DNA from: Halicephalobus mephisto
Lineage: Eukaryota > Nematoda > Chromadorea > Rhabditida > Panagrolaimidae
Direction: 5' to 3'
DNA length: 64,000 nt
Assembly (NCBI GenBank): GCA_009193035.1
Contig: SWDT01000029.1
Coordinates: forward strand, 1 to 64,000
This document shows positions 47,353-59,073 of this stretch, one piece after another (the first letter of the stretch is position 1; the number at the start of each line of letters is the position of its first letter). The position numbers and the translations under genes are program-made. Under the pieces are notes generated by a model. It saw only the letters and a program-made list of their open reading frames with translations. It had not been told where the DNA came from and searched no databases.

Positions 47353-48105
47353 AGTCTTTCAATTCCTCAACTACATACAGTATTTTTAATTTTCAAAAAT
47401 GGAATTTTTCCGTAAACGTTAGTCATATTTACGATGTTTTTCCGACTTGGTCCTATCTCGTAAATCAACCAACACTGTAAATTTTAATTTTCTATTTTTC
47501 GATTACAAATCCAATAAAATTCGATTTTGATAATACCGAAAAATTAGGCCATTGATATTTGTTCAAGTGCCATCATCTGTCGACATATGCCATATTCGTT
47601 CTTTAATCTTAATGGATATCTGGTCCACCTGAATTTTCGCTCGACAAATAATTCCATTTATGACTTACGACTGGATATTACTAAGAAAATTTATGTTAAT
47701 GAACTTTAAAATTAGCCACATGTTTGGTTTTTAAATAAAATTTAAGTTCAAATCTCGTCGCGAAAATTCCCAAAAAAATATTAGAATTTTTAAAATAAAA
47801 AATTACGAAAAAATATAGAATTTTCAAAAAAATTACAAAATTTTTAAAATAAATTTTTTTTAAAATGTGGAATTTTTGATATAAAAAATTTCCAAAAAAA
47901 TTACGAAATTTTTAAAATAGAAAATGTTTTTTAAATTACAAAATTTTTAAAATAAATTTTTTTAAATTACAAAATTTTTAAAATAAAAAATGTTTTTTAA
48001 ATTATGAAATTTTTAAAATAAATTTTTTTAAATTATAAAATTTTTAAAATAAAAAATGTTTTTTAAATTATGAAATTTTTAAAATAGAAAATTTTCAAAA
48101 AAGTG
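47353..48105. other. AT-rich filler between repeat arrays
   Basis: 47400-47700 is a unique-looking AT-rich stretch without ORFs. 47750-48105 is A/T low complexity with AAATTTTTAAAATAAAAAAT repeats. Confidence 0.5.
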
Positions 48106-48109
48106 AATT

Positions 48110-48880
48110 TAACTCTTGACACGAATTCCTTGGAGACCATAACGAAGTCCTTTGTTTTAAAATTTAAGTGAAATTTTCGTTAAAAAATAACCGAAAAAAG
48201 TCGATTCTCATCGCGAAAATTTTCGAAAATAACTGTTTTGTTTTTTTCCAGATGGAAGCGCGGTAGAAAAACAAAGTCAATCCTCGGCACAAAAGATTTT
48301 GAAAACAAATATCTTGTTCATTTTTAGTGAGAATGAAATTTCGTTTAAAAAATAACTAAAAAAAATGAAACTAACTCTCGACACGAAAGTTTTGAAAAAA
48401 ATATTTAAAGTTCGCTGATTTTTGAGCGAAAATAAAAATATTTGTAAAATCGAATTAGAAATAAAATTAACTCTCATAACGAAAGTTTACAAAGATCACA
48501 AAAGTTCTGTAGTTCTCCTAATGAGTAAATTTCGTTTCAAAAATAACTAAAAAATGAAACTAACTCTCGACACGAAAGTTTTGAAAAAACTATTTAAAGT
48601 TCGCTGATTTTTGAGCGAAAATAAAATTTCGCTGATTTTTGAACGAAAATAAAACTTCGCTGATTTTTGAGCGAAGATAAAACTTCGCTTATCCTTGAGC
48701 GAAAATAAAACTTCGCTGATTCTTGAGCGAAAATAAAACTTCGCTGATTTTTTAGCGAAAATAAAATTTCGCTTATCTTTGAGCGAAAATAAAACTTCGC
48801 TGATTCTTGAACGAAAATAAAATTTCGCTTATCCTTGAGCGAAAATAAAACTTCGCTGATTCTTGAGCGAAAATCCTAAA
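48110..48880. repeat. Tandem array with TTCGCT...AGCGAA inverted repeats
   Basis: 48110-48600 holds three or four copies of an approximately 190-bp unit with ACTCTCGACACGAAAGTTTT. 48595-48875 condenses to about ten copies of a 26-27 bp unit: AAAACTTCGCTGATTCTTGA GCGAAAAT. In each short unit TTCGCT and AGCGAA face each other across 7-8 bases, so each can form a small hairpin. Confidence 0.85.
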
Positions 48881-48889
48881 AATCAAATA

Positions 48890-49855
48890 CATTTTTTTAA
48901 AGCAATTTAAATTTCCTCCAAAAGTTGAGTAAAAAGACAAAATCGACTCCTGCCACGAAATCACTGAAACCTATGTCAAGTTCGTTCGCCTCGGGGTGCA
49001 AGTGGAATTTCGTGCCAAAAGCAACCGAGCGTGCTGAGGAAGCTAATATATGAATGTCTCGTGATATTGAGAACTGGCTGCGATATATTAATCTTCCTAA
49101 ATATATTATTTAAAAAAACATAATTTAAAATGAAAAATTTTCGATTATTTAAAAACCAATTTAAATTTTTTTATTTTTAAAAATTAATTTAAATCAAAAT
49201 TAAAAAAAAAAGTTATTTAAATTAAAATAAAAAAAATCAATTTAAATTTTAATTTTTAATTTTTTTAAATTTATTTTAGTTTTTTAAAAATTAATTTTAA
49301 TCTAAATTTTTAATTTTTTAAAAATTAATTTAAATTTTAATTTTTTAAAAATTAATTTAAATTTAAATTTTTTATTTTTTAAAAATTAATTTTAATTTTA
49401 ATTTTTTATTTTTTAAAAATTAATTTTTATTTTTATTTTTTATTTTTGAAAACTAATTTAAATTTAAATTTTTTAAAAATTAATTTTAATTTTTTATTTT
49501 TGAAATTTGTTTCAAAACCTGAGCTTACATCAAAGTCATTTTTCTCTGGTTGACTGCGGGCCAGGCCGAAAAACCAGGAAACCAAGTGGTCTATTGAAAC
49601 TTGAAACTATTTTTTCTAACAAGACCCGTTTGTGTGGAATATGGACGAAAAGTCAAGAATAAGCAAGAATTCGATCAGGATTGAATTTCTAATCAATCAA
49701 TTCTTATCTGAGGATAGGGTATAAACACAAACGAAAAAATGTAGTCTTATTTGTGGTGGATAAACACAGCGATGAGGGGGCGGAGACAATGGAACAGAAA
49801 TGAACTAGGTACAGTATTCATATTTCATGCACAAAGTACAGATGAAGAAAACTGC
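48890..49855. other. Low-complexity block and a GC-richer patch
   Basis: 49110-49510 is A/T low complexity (TTTTTAAAAATTAATTTAAA). 48950-49080 and 49520-49830 are less AT-rich, without a supportable ORF or RNA. Confidence 0.5.
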
Positions 49856-49859
49856 AAAA

Positions 49860-50790
49860 GTAGAATTTTGGATAGTGACTGGAAAGAATAATTAATGACT
49901 GAAATCAGGCATTATCCAAATTTAATTTTTGATAAATATAAAAAATGAACTTGGATAGTGACTGGAAAGAATAATTAATGACTGAAATCAGGCACTATCC
50001 AAATTTAATTTTCAATGAATATAAAAAATGAATTTGGATAGTGACTGAAATTTGGTTGTTTTTGGACACTATCCAAGTTTAATTTTTCGATACATATAAA
50101 AAGTGAATTTGGATAGTGACTGGAAAAAATAATTTATGGTTGACATTAGTCACTATCCGAATTTAGATTTTTTAATAAACATAAAAAGTAAATCCGAATA
50201 GTGACTGGAGTAGATAATTAATGGTTGAAATTAGTCACCATCCAAATTTACTATTTATAGTTATTAAGAAGGCTAATTTGGACGTTGATTATAATTGATA
50301 ATTTTCGTCAAAAATAGGTACTAAATCTACTCTCCATAATTATTAGAAGAGCAAATTTGGATAGTGTTCAAAGGCAATATTTAAAAATAGTCACTATCCA
50401 AGTTTAGTTTCTCCATGACTAAAAAAATTGAATTTGGATAGTGTCCAAAAATAAATTCAATTGCTCACTTCAGTCACTATCCATCTTTGTTTTATTACTC
50501 AAGAAACCAAACTCGGATAGTGTCCAAAAATAACATTTTAGAATAGTCACTATCCATTTTTGTTTTATTACTCAAAGAATTAAACTTGGATAGTGTCTAA
50601 AATAAATAATTAATTTCCAGTTTTAATCACTATCCAAGTTTGGTTTTCTGATAGCCACAGAAATTAAATTTGGATAGTGTCTGAAATAAGCACCTAATAG
50701 TCAAAATCAGTCACTATCCAAGTTTGTTTTTATTAATCAAAAATAGAGAAATTGGATAGTGTCCAAAGTCAGTCACTATTCATAATTACT
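49860..50790. repeat. Hairpin array 2: alternating GGATAGTG / CACTATCC half-sites
   Basis: About twelve forward and twelve reverse cores, again alternating, with one decayed pair near 50280-50330. In the first third the forward arm reads GGATAGTGACTGG (perfectly complementary to AGTCACTATCC). In the remainder it reads GGATAGTGTC, as in array 1. Confidence 0.92.
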
Positions 50791-50794
50791 ATTA

Positions 50795-51940
50795 ATTGAT
50801 TTTTGAACAATTTTTCCACTTTTAAACAATACTAAAATGAACGTAATTTTTATTTTTTTAAATAACGCCTGAAATCTTGTTCTTGAAAAATTTAATAGTA
50901 CACATTCCTGGGGACTTTTGTGTAATTTCACTCGGATCATTAGTCATATTTTGTCTTTAAAAATTTTCGCCGATTTTCGTTTTCAAAAATCCAAATCACT
51001 TTTTTTATTTTTTGGCAGAAATTCAAATATTTTAAAAAATAAAACATTTTCAAATTTTATTTGAAAAAAATTAATTTTAGAATTTCTAAATGAAAATTTT
51101 TAAAATTTTAGAATTTAGATGTTTTTAATTTTTTTTTAAATTTTGAAAAATAAAAATAATTTTTTTTTAATTTTGAAAAATAAAAATAATTTTTAAAAAA
51201 TTTCGAAAATTATACGGTATTTGAAAAAACTCAAATATTCAGGAAGTTTCCATCAATTTTTATTTTTAAAACTTCACTAATCTCCAGATAATTGAGATAT
51301 ACAGGCTTATTATAGAACAAAGGAAGCCCAATAATGCATGAGCGCCGACGGCAGATAGACCAAAAAAAATAGTTTCAAAGTGCAAAACACTTTTTGGAAC
51401 ACTACTGCCGGGCCGTGCCATGTTCCTCGATTCGAAAACAAACTTCTCTTGGGAGACAAAAAACGTCTAAAGGTCAGAAAATGTAATTTGGAAAACTTAA
51501 CGGATATAATATTTTTTAAATTTAAAAATCATCGAAAAGTTAATTTCTAAAAAATCATTGAAAACTTAACGGATATAATATTTTTTAACATTTAAAAATC
51601 ATTGAAAACTTAACAGATATAATATTTTTTAAATTTAAAAATCACTGAAAACTTAATTTTTTAAAAATCACCGAAAGCTTAATTTTTAAAAAATCACTGA
51701 AAAGTTAATTTTTAAAAAATCACTGAAAACTTAATGGATATAATATTTTTTAAATTTAAAAATCATCAAAAAATTAATTTTTAAAAAAATCATTAAAAAA
51801 TTATTTTTAAAAAAATCATTGAAAAATTAAAAATTAATAATTTTATATTTGGAATAATGGAGTGGTTACGGTGGATTCCCTGGAAGTATGTTTCGATGTA
51901 AAAGATAAACATTGACTTGAGAAATCCAGCTGTTTGGATC
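50795..51940. other. AT-rich interval between hairpin arrays 2 and 3
   Basis: 50800-51290 AT-rich, no gene. 51300-51460 GC-richer patch without ORF. 51500-51840 about seven copies of a 45-60 bp unit (AAAACTTAACGGATATAATA). Confidence 0.55.
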
Positions 51941-51944
51941 AATA

Positions 51945-52785
51945 TCCAATACATACTTGAATATAGTCCAGAATGGATACTTAATTATATTTTTCAGTTA
52001 CTATTCAAATTTATTTTTTATTTAATAAAAATTATATTTTCAGTTACTATTTAAATTTATTCGACAAAAATTATATTTTTCAGTTGCTGTTTAAATTTAT
52101 TTTTTATTTAATAAAAATTATATTTTCAGTTACTATTCAAATTTATTTTTATTCGATAAAAATTATATTTGAATAGTGTCTGTAATAAATAATTAATTTT
52201 TAATAACAGTCGCTATTCAAGTCTGCTTTTCTTAGAAAACGAGAAAAATTCGGATAGTGTCTGGAATGAATAATAAGTCGTCAGTTTTAGTCACTATCCA
52301 AGTTCGGTTTCTCCATGACTAAAAAATCGAATTTGGATAGTGTCCAGAAGTAATATTCAATTGTTCGTTTCAGTCACTATCCAAGTTTTTATAATTTCTA
52401 AAAAGTAAACTTGGACAGTGTTTACAAATAGCACTTAAGAATAGTCACTATCCACGTTTACTTTTTTTATAGTTAAAAAAATGAATTTGGATAGCGTCCA
52501 AAAATAATCTCTAAAATTAGTCACTATTCAAACATTTTTTATTAGTCAAAAAAGTAAAGTTGGATAGTGTCTAAAGATGACAATTAATTTTCAACTCCAG
52601 TCACTATCCAAGTTTAGTTTTTTCTATTTTTTAAAACAGTAAATTTGGATAGTGTCTAAAGATGACAATTAATTTTCAACTCCAGTCACTATCCAAGTTT
52701 AGTTTTTTCTATTTTTTAAATAGGGAATTTAGATAGTGTTTATTTTAGTCAATTATCTTATTATCCTAGTCACTATCCAAATCAG
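51945..52785. repeat. Hairpin array 3: alternating GGATAGTG / CACTATCC half-sites
   Basis: 51945-52160 holds decayed copies dominated by CAGTTACTATTCAAATTTAT. 52165-52785 holds eight forward and eight reverse cores in strict alternation. Two consecutive units at 52560-52720 are almost identical (TAAAGATGACAATTAATTTT), showing recent duplication by whole units. Confidence 0.9.
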
Positions 52786-52789
52786 TTGC

Positions 52790-53415
52790 CTCCTCTCTTA
52801 TCATAATCCAACTTCTTTTCTGAGCAGATATCAAACCATAAATCTCAGTCGTACAGTCTTCAAAAAGTATTTCCTGCAGAAACCGAAAAACCTATCAAGT
52901 TTGATCGGGAGATTCTCGTGAGTAATAAAATCTACAGCTTTAGGAAAAAGATCCAATTTAAGATAAAATTGCGAGAAAAACAAATTCATTTTGCCCGGGA
53001 AATTTAAAATTGAACAAAAAGCAATTTTTGTTTGTTTGGCCAGTTTTTCCATTTTGAAAAAAATAGAATCCAGAAAGGATCAGATTCCCGATTTTTCGAT
53101 GGAATGCGGAAAATTGATCTGTGCCAAATTAAAAATCGAATCATCAATTAGAAATCAGAAGAAAAATCTTCGTCGTAAATGGAGACGTGTTTCATCGGAC
53201 CTTCAGACGACTTTAGGCGTCATTTATTGCAGACGTTAAGAGTCAAAATGGAAAATTCTGGGTTAGGTGTCAACTGCCTGTAAAAAAGAGAGGCCAGTTC
53301 GAGGGGACGGCCTCGGAAGCAAATTTCAGAAAAAATTTTGAAAATGAACCCAAAAAGACGGGATATAAAATGAAACCTGAAAAATTTAATAGTCTAAAAC
53401 TGGAAATTAATGCTC
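52790..53415. other. Unique-looking interval between hairpin arrays 3 and 4
   Basis: Less repetitive and GC-richer (53160-53340). An 82-codon plus-strand reading at 52991-53239 lies here with a basic C-terminal half, but no start context, splice structure or domain supports it as a gene. Confidence 0.4.
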
Positions 53416-53417
53416 AA

Positions 53418-54110
53418 AAATAGTCATTATCTAAATATATTTTCTTAATGATCATAGAAATTAAATTTGGATAGTGTCCAAAATTAGCAATTAATTTCTT
53501 GTTTCAGTCACTATCCCAAAATGGTTTAAAATATCTATGAAAATAAAATTTGGATAGTGCCCAAAATTAGCAATTTATTTCTTATTTCAGTCACTATCCT
53601 AAAATGCTTTAAAACATCTATGAAAATTAAATTTGGATAGTGTCCAAAATTAGCAATTTATTTCTTATTTCAGTCACTATCCAAGTTTACTTTTTTAGAA
53701 ATTATAAAAATTAAATTTAGATAGTGTCCAAAATTGACGATTAATTTCCAATTTCAGTCACTATCCTAAAATGTTTTAAAACATCTATAAAAAGTAAACT
53801 TGGATAGTGCCCAAAATTGACGATTAATTTTCAATTTTAGTCACTATCCAAGTTTACTTTCTTAGAAATTACAAAAAGTAAATTTGGGTAGTGCCCAGAA
53901 ATAATTATTTATTATTGTTTTTAGTCACTATTCTGGTCTACTTTGTACGATCAATAAAAGGCAAATTTTGATAATGACTAAATGCAGGAATTAATTATGG
54001 ATTTCAGTCACTATCCAACTGCACTTTTCTCTCGGGAAAAAGAGCAAAGTTCGATAGTGGTTAACGAGGAACGATTAATCGTAGTTTTTAATCACTATCC
54101 GTTTATTTTA
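53418..54110. repeat. Hairpin array 4: alternating GGATAGTG / CACTATCC half-sites
   Basis: Eight to nine forward and nine reverse cores alternate with a period of about 83 bp. The long hairpin is clearest here: CACTATCCAAGTTTACTTT faces AAAGTAAATTTGGGTAGTG across about 13 bases near 53840-53893. Confidence 0.93.
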
Positions 54111-54510
54111 CACACTGGCAACTAGAAAGAGGACTGATTGGAAGTTTGCCAAGAAGCTGTAAGACAATCGCCCCAGGGACATTTTCTCCCACTTTTTAAA
54201 TTTTTATTAATTTCGAATTTCTAAAAATTTTTGTTTATTAAATGAAATATAAAAAAATTAATGTAAAACATAAATAAATTAGAGATTGTAAGACAATCGC
54301 CCCAGGGATATTTTCTCCATGTTTTTAAATTTTTATTAATTTCAAATTTAAAAAAATTTTGTTAACTGAAATATAAAAAAATTAACATTGCGAAATAGAG
54401 GGACTAAATGTTGCTGGAGGAAAGCCCAGTTAATCGTGGTTTTTAATCACTATCCATTTATTTTAACACACTGGCAACTGGAGAGAGGACTGATTGGAAG
54501 TTTGCCAAGA
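54076..54510. repeat. Duplicated 80-bp and 50-bp blocks after array 4
   Basis: A block with TAATCACTATCC, ACACACTGGCAACT and GAGGACTGATTGGAAGTTTG occurs at about 54076-54155 and 54431-54510. TGTAAGACAATCGCCCCAGG occurs at about 54158 and 54287. Both duplications include a last reverse core of the hairpin family. Confidence 0.8.
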
Positions 54511-54514
54511 AAGC

Positions 54515-55270
54515 AGTTTTCAGCCAGCGTGCGTCCCCGTGATAAAATGGAAAAACGGGATTTTTTCAAAGAAATTCAAAAAATCATTGTTTCAAAAATT
54601 ACTATTTTTAAATTTTTACAATATTTTTAAAAATAAAGCTTTTCAAAAATTTTTAATTTTATATTTATTTGAAAATTTTTAACTTTGTAAGTTTTTAAAT
54701 TTTTACAATATTTTTAAAAATAAAATTTCATAAATATTTTACAGTATTTTTGAAATTTAAAAATAAGTTTTTTTAAAATTAGAAAATAAAAATTTTTTAA
54801 AAATTGTGAATTTTGAAATTTTTTAAAAATTAGAAAATTAGAAAATTAAAAATTTTAATTTTTTTAATTATAAATTTTTTGATTTTTGGAAAATTAGAAA
54901 ATAAAAATTCTTTTAAAATTTAAGTTTCAAAATTTTTAAAAATTAGAAAATTTAAATTTTTTAAAACTTATAAAATTCAAAATTTTAATTTTTTAAAATT
55001 ATAAATTTTTTGATTTTTTTGAATTTAAATTTTTGGAAAATCTGGCAATTTGCCAATCCAATTCCACTCTCGATGACCTTCCCGCCAGTTAAATCTTTTA
55101 TATTTGTTTTTTGATCTTTTACAGTACCCAAAACAAGGAACAATCAATCATCCAATTTTGACCTCAAAAACAAAATCGAATCAACAGTCAATTTTCGAAT
55201 ACACAATAAAAACCAACGAAAAACAGAAATAATGGACAAAATTCACAAGGAAAATTTGGACGTTTGTTGT
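54515..55270. other. A/T low-complexity interval
   Basis: 54590-55020 is made of TTTTTAAAATTAGAAAATAA-type runs. 55030-55270 is ordinary AT-rich sequence without a gene. Confidence 0.5.
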
Positions 55271-55279
55271 TCGAAAAGA

Positions 55280-56090
55280 ACAGAACAACGGAAGCAAAAT
55301 TGTGGAGACTGATTGACAGTCGACTCGCCGGGGCAATTACCCTCGCTCTACGCACAAATTCATATCCTAAAAATTAACAAAATTTACTCAATTTTTATAT
55401 TTTACAACCTGGTCCCAGAGGGAAAGTTTTATAACGAAAATATTTTCGTTTCAAGACCAATATGAAAACCGATTGACAGTCGACTCGCCGGGGCAATTAC
55501 CCTCGCTCTACGCACAAATTCATATCCTAAAAATTAACAGAAATTACTTAATTTTTATATTTTCCCTCTGGGACCAAGTTATAAAAGTTTTATTACAAAA
55601 ATATTTTCGCTCAAAGACCATTATGAAAACCGATTGACAGTCGACTCGCCGGGGCAATTACCCTCGCTCTATGCACAAATTCATATCCTAAAAATTAACA
55701 GAAATTACTCAATTTTTATATTTTACAACTTGGTCCCAGAGGGAAAGTTTTATTACAAAAATACTTCCGTTTCAAGACCAATATAGAAAATCGAAATCTT
55801 AGAAGTTACCTAAATATGATATTTTCCACTTAAGACCAAGTTGTAAAAAATTTCATTTTACAATAATAATTTTATAACAAAAATATTTTCGTTCAAAGAC
55901 CAATATAAAAAAATCGAAAAATTTAAAGTTACCTAAATTTGATATTTTCTTTCTGAGACTAAGTTGTAAAATGAAACTTTAATATAGTGATTATTTTATT
56001 GCAAAAAAAACTTTCGTCCAAAGACCAATATGAGGACTGATTGACAGTCGACTCGCCGGAGCAATTACCTTCGCTCTATGCACAAATTTG
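55280..56090. repeat. 160-bp tandem repeat with GC-rich TCGACTCGCCGGGGCAATTA block
   Basis: The block GATTGACAGTCGACTCGCCG GGGCAATTACCCTCGCTCT(A) occurs near 55310, 55470, 55632 and 56039, the first three at about 160-bp spacing. Each is followed by ACAAATTCATATCCTAAAAA and a GGTCCCAGAGGGAAAGTTTT or TTTCGTTTCAAGACCAATAT segment. Confidence 0.88.
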
Positions 56091-56590
56091 AATTCTGGAA
56101 ATTGACGGAAATTATTCAACGTTCATATTTTCCACTTGGGACCAAAATCAGAAAATTTTTAAAATATAGTACTTTCGTTCAAAGATCAATAAAAAATAAA
56201 AAATTTAAAAGTTACCTAAAATTCATATTTTCCATTCAGGACCAAAATCAGGAAAAATTTAAAATATAACACTTTCGTTCAAAGATCAATAAAAAATAAA
56301 AAATTTAAAAATTACCTAAAATTCATATTTTTCCATTCAGGACCAAAATCAAAAAAATTTAAAATATAACACTTTCGTTCAAAGATCAATATAAAAAAAT
56401 AAAAAATTTAAAAGTTACCTAAAATTCATATTTTTCCATTCAGGACCAAAATCAAAAAAATTTAAAATATAATACTTTCGTTCAAAGACCAATAAAAAAT
56501 AAAAAATAAAAAATTTAGAAGTTACCTAAAATTCATATTTTCCATTCAGAACCAAAATCAAAAAAATTTAAAATATATTTTCGTTTCAAA
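56090..56590. repeat. Roughly 95-bp tandem repeat, five copies
   Basis: ACTTTCGTTCAAAGATCAAT then AAGTTACCTAAAATTCATAT then TTCCATTCAGGACCAAAATC, repeated five times from 56100. It grows out of the AT-rich half of the preceding 160-bp repeat. Confidence 0.88.
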
Positions 56591-56599
56591 AAATAGAAT

Positions 56600-57480
56600 T
56601 TCGATTGCGATTTATTACGAAAAATGTTCGTTGTGGGATTTGACAATAAATAATTTTAAATTTTTTGAGAATTTTTTGTAAAACTAAAAACGATATAATT
56701 CCGATTAAATTAAATTTTAAAACATTTCCGTTTTAGGATTAACAATTGTACAATTTTAATGAAACTTCATTAAAGAGGAATTTTCGTTGTAAAATTTAAT
56801 GACAAAATTTCGATTAAAATATTACAAAAAAATTTTCATTCTGGAATTTAATGATATAAATTTTTACCTAAACTGTTATTTCGAAAAACTTTCGTCTTAA
56901 GACGCGAAAAAATTTAATTTCGATTAAACTTTATTTAAAAAATTTTTCGTTATAGGATTTATTGATGTAAAATTTCGATTAAAATGTTATAAAAAGTTTT
57001 TCGTTATGAGACTCAATGATGTAAAATTTTACCTAAATTATTATAAAAAATTTTTTTGCTATGAGACTCGATGATATAAAATTTCAATTAAATTATTATA
57101 AAAATCTTTCGTTGTGGGACTTAATGATGTAAAATTTCGATTAAATTATTATAAAAATCTTTCGTTATGAGACTCAATGATGTAAAATTTTACCTAAATT
57201 ATTATAAAAAATTGTTCGCTGTGGGATTTAATGATGTAAAATTTCAATTAAATTATTATAAAAATTTTTTCGTTGTGGGACTTAATGATGTAAAATTTCG
57301 ATTAAAATGTTATAAAAAGTTTTTCGTTATGAGACTCAATGATGTAAAATTTTACCTAAATTATTATAAAAATTTTTCGCTGTGGGATTTAATGATGTAA
57401 AATTTCTATTAAATTATTATAAAAATCTTTCGTTGTGGGACTCAATGATGTAAAATTTCGATTAAATTCGTTGCAGGACC
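56600..57480. repeat. 60-65 bp tandem repeat, TTCGTTGTGGGACTTAATGATG
   Basis: About a dozen copies of TTTCGTTGTGGGACTTAATG ATGTAAAATTTCGATTAAAT, alternating between 'TTGTGGGACTTA' and 'TTATGAGACTCA' variants. The plus strand stays open for 77 codons at 57167-57400 only because the unit avoids stops. Confidence 0.85.
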
Positions 57481-57489
57481 TTTTTTGTC

Positions 57490-58010
57490 TTTGCAGACAA
57501 ATTTTTCGTAATTTCCCGTCGAGACTAAAATTCCAATTTATCATTCTTTCGTGTTGGGACGAAAAAAGTGTTTTTATAATTCCCTTGACCAAAAACGAAA
57601 TTGGCATGTCCAACTTCGAATTTATAAATATTCGATATCATTTTTAAAAAAATTGCATCTTTGAATTTTTGATTTCAAGATATAATTTTCGTCATGGGAC
57701 CAATCTCAAGACCAAAGAGGAAAAAACAATAAAAAACCGCTACCAAATTTATAAGTTTAGTTTTTGAAAAAATTTGTTGCTGAAACAAAGACTGGTCACG
57801 CGAGAGACTTTTAAGACTTTCAAGTCAGTTGCTCTTCCAGGAAAGACATTTCATTTTTCATCAAGCATTGTTTTTTCGCCCAAAAACTTGCAAAAACCGG
57901 GGAACAAAGAAAAATGGATAAACGAATTTGTTAAAAATTTAAAATTGTAACGAAAAAATGGAGATTTTTCAAATAATTAAAGAACCAATAACGAAATCAG
58001 AAATTGAATT
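57490..58010. other. Interval with scattered TTTCGT..GGGAC motifs
   Basis: Unique-looking AT-rich sequence with three copies of the dispersed CGT-GGGAC motif (about 57548, 57690, 57705). No gene. Confidence 0.45.
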
Positions 58011-59072
58011 AAATATTTTTCGCGTCGGGACCAGTGGTCTTTTACAAGGAAAATTTTTATTATAAACTCCCTGGGGATGTATAACATCTAAAAATTTCAC
58101 AACGAAAGTCATTAGATTACTGTAGAATCGTCATTAAGTAGTCAGAAATTGAATTAAACATTTTTCGTGTCGGGACCAGAGGTCTTTTACAAGGAAAATT
58201 TTTATTATAAACTCTTTGGGATATACAAAATATAAAAACCTCATCACGAAAATCATTAGATTACTGTAGAATCGTCATTAAGTAGTCAGAAATTGAATTA
58301 AACATTTTTCGTGTCGGGACCAGTGGTCTTTTACAAGGAAAATTTTTATTATAAACTCCCTGGGGATGTATAACATCTAAAAATTTCACAACGAAAGTCA
58401 TTAGATTATTGTAGAATCGTTATTAAGTAGTCAGAAATTGAATTAAATATTTTTCGTGTCGGGACCAGTAATTCTTCACTTAGGGGGTTTTTATTATACA
58501 TTCCCTGGGATATACAAAATGTAAAAATTTCACCATGAAAATCATTAGATTACTGTAGAATCGTCATTAAATAGTCGAAAATTGAATTAAACATTTTTCG
58601 TGGTGGGATAAAATTGTTTTTTCAGAACATTTTTAGCAATAGTCTTGTCACGAAAAATAGTTGATTCACTTACAAATCTGATTAATGGTCCTACAACGAA
58701 ATATCCAATCAAGTTAGTAATTAAAAAAACATTTTTCGTGTCGAGATAAAAATTGTTTTTTAAAAATATTTTTAGTAATGGTCTCACTACGAAAAATATT
58801 TAATTTTTTCTTCGATTATAAATTTGGTTATTTGTTCTAAAACGAAATATTAAAATATGTTAATAATTTTAAAAAACCAAACATCTTTCGCGATGAGATT
58901 AATGTTTTTTAACTTTTTTGATTTCTTATTCTTCATCCCCTGAGGGCATATGTCAAACAATCATCTCAACACGAAATATGCTTGATTCATTACTCAGCTT
59001 TGGACCCAGTTACTGGTCTTGCAGAGAATTATTAATCTTTTTTTTTTAAAAATAAACATTTTTCGCGTCGAG
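58010..59072. repeat. 145-bp tandem repeat with TTTTTCGTGTCGGGACCAG
   Basis: TTTTTCG(C/T)GTCGGGACCAG lies near 58017, 58161, 58307 and 58451 (143-147 bp apart), with CATTAGATTACTGTAGAATC and GTCAGAAATTGAATTAAA in each unit. From 58595 to 59070 the motif continues in both orientations in more diverged sequence. Confidence 0.9.
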
Positions 59073-59073
59073 A

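Noticed and set aside
52991..53239. 82-codon plus-strand reading
   Set aside because: No start context, domain or exon structure; flanked on both sides by hairpin arrays.
46571..54110. CRISPR-like array (regular repeats with variable spacers)
   Set aside because: The half-sites alternate in orientation, drift in sequence, and sit in intron-containing eukaryotic DNA without cas genes; spacers are related to each other.
57167..57400. 77-codon reading with NDVKF repeats
   Set aside because: Direct translation of the 60-65 bp tandem repeat.
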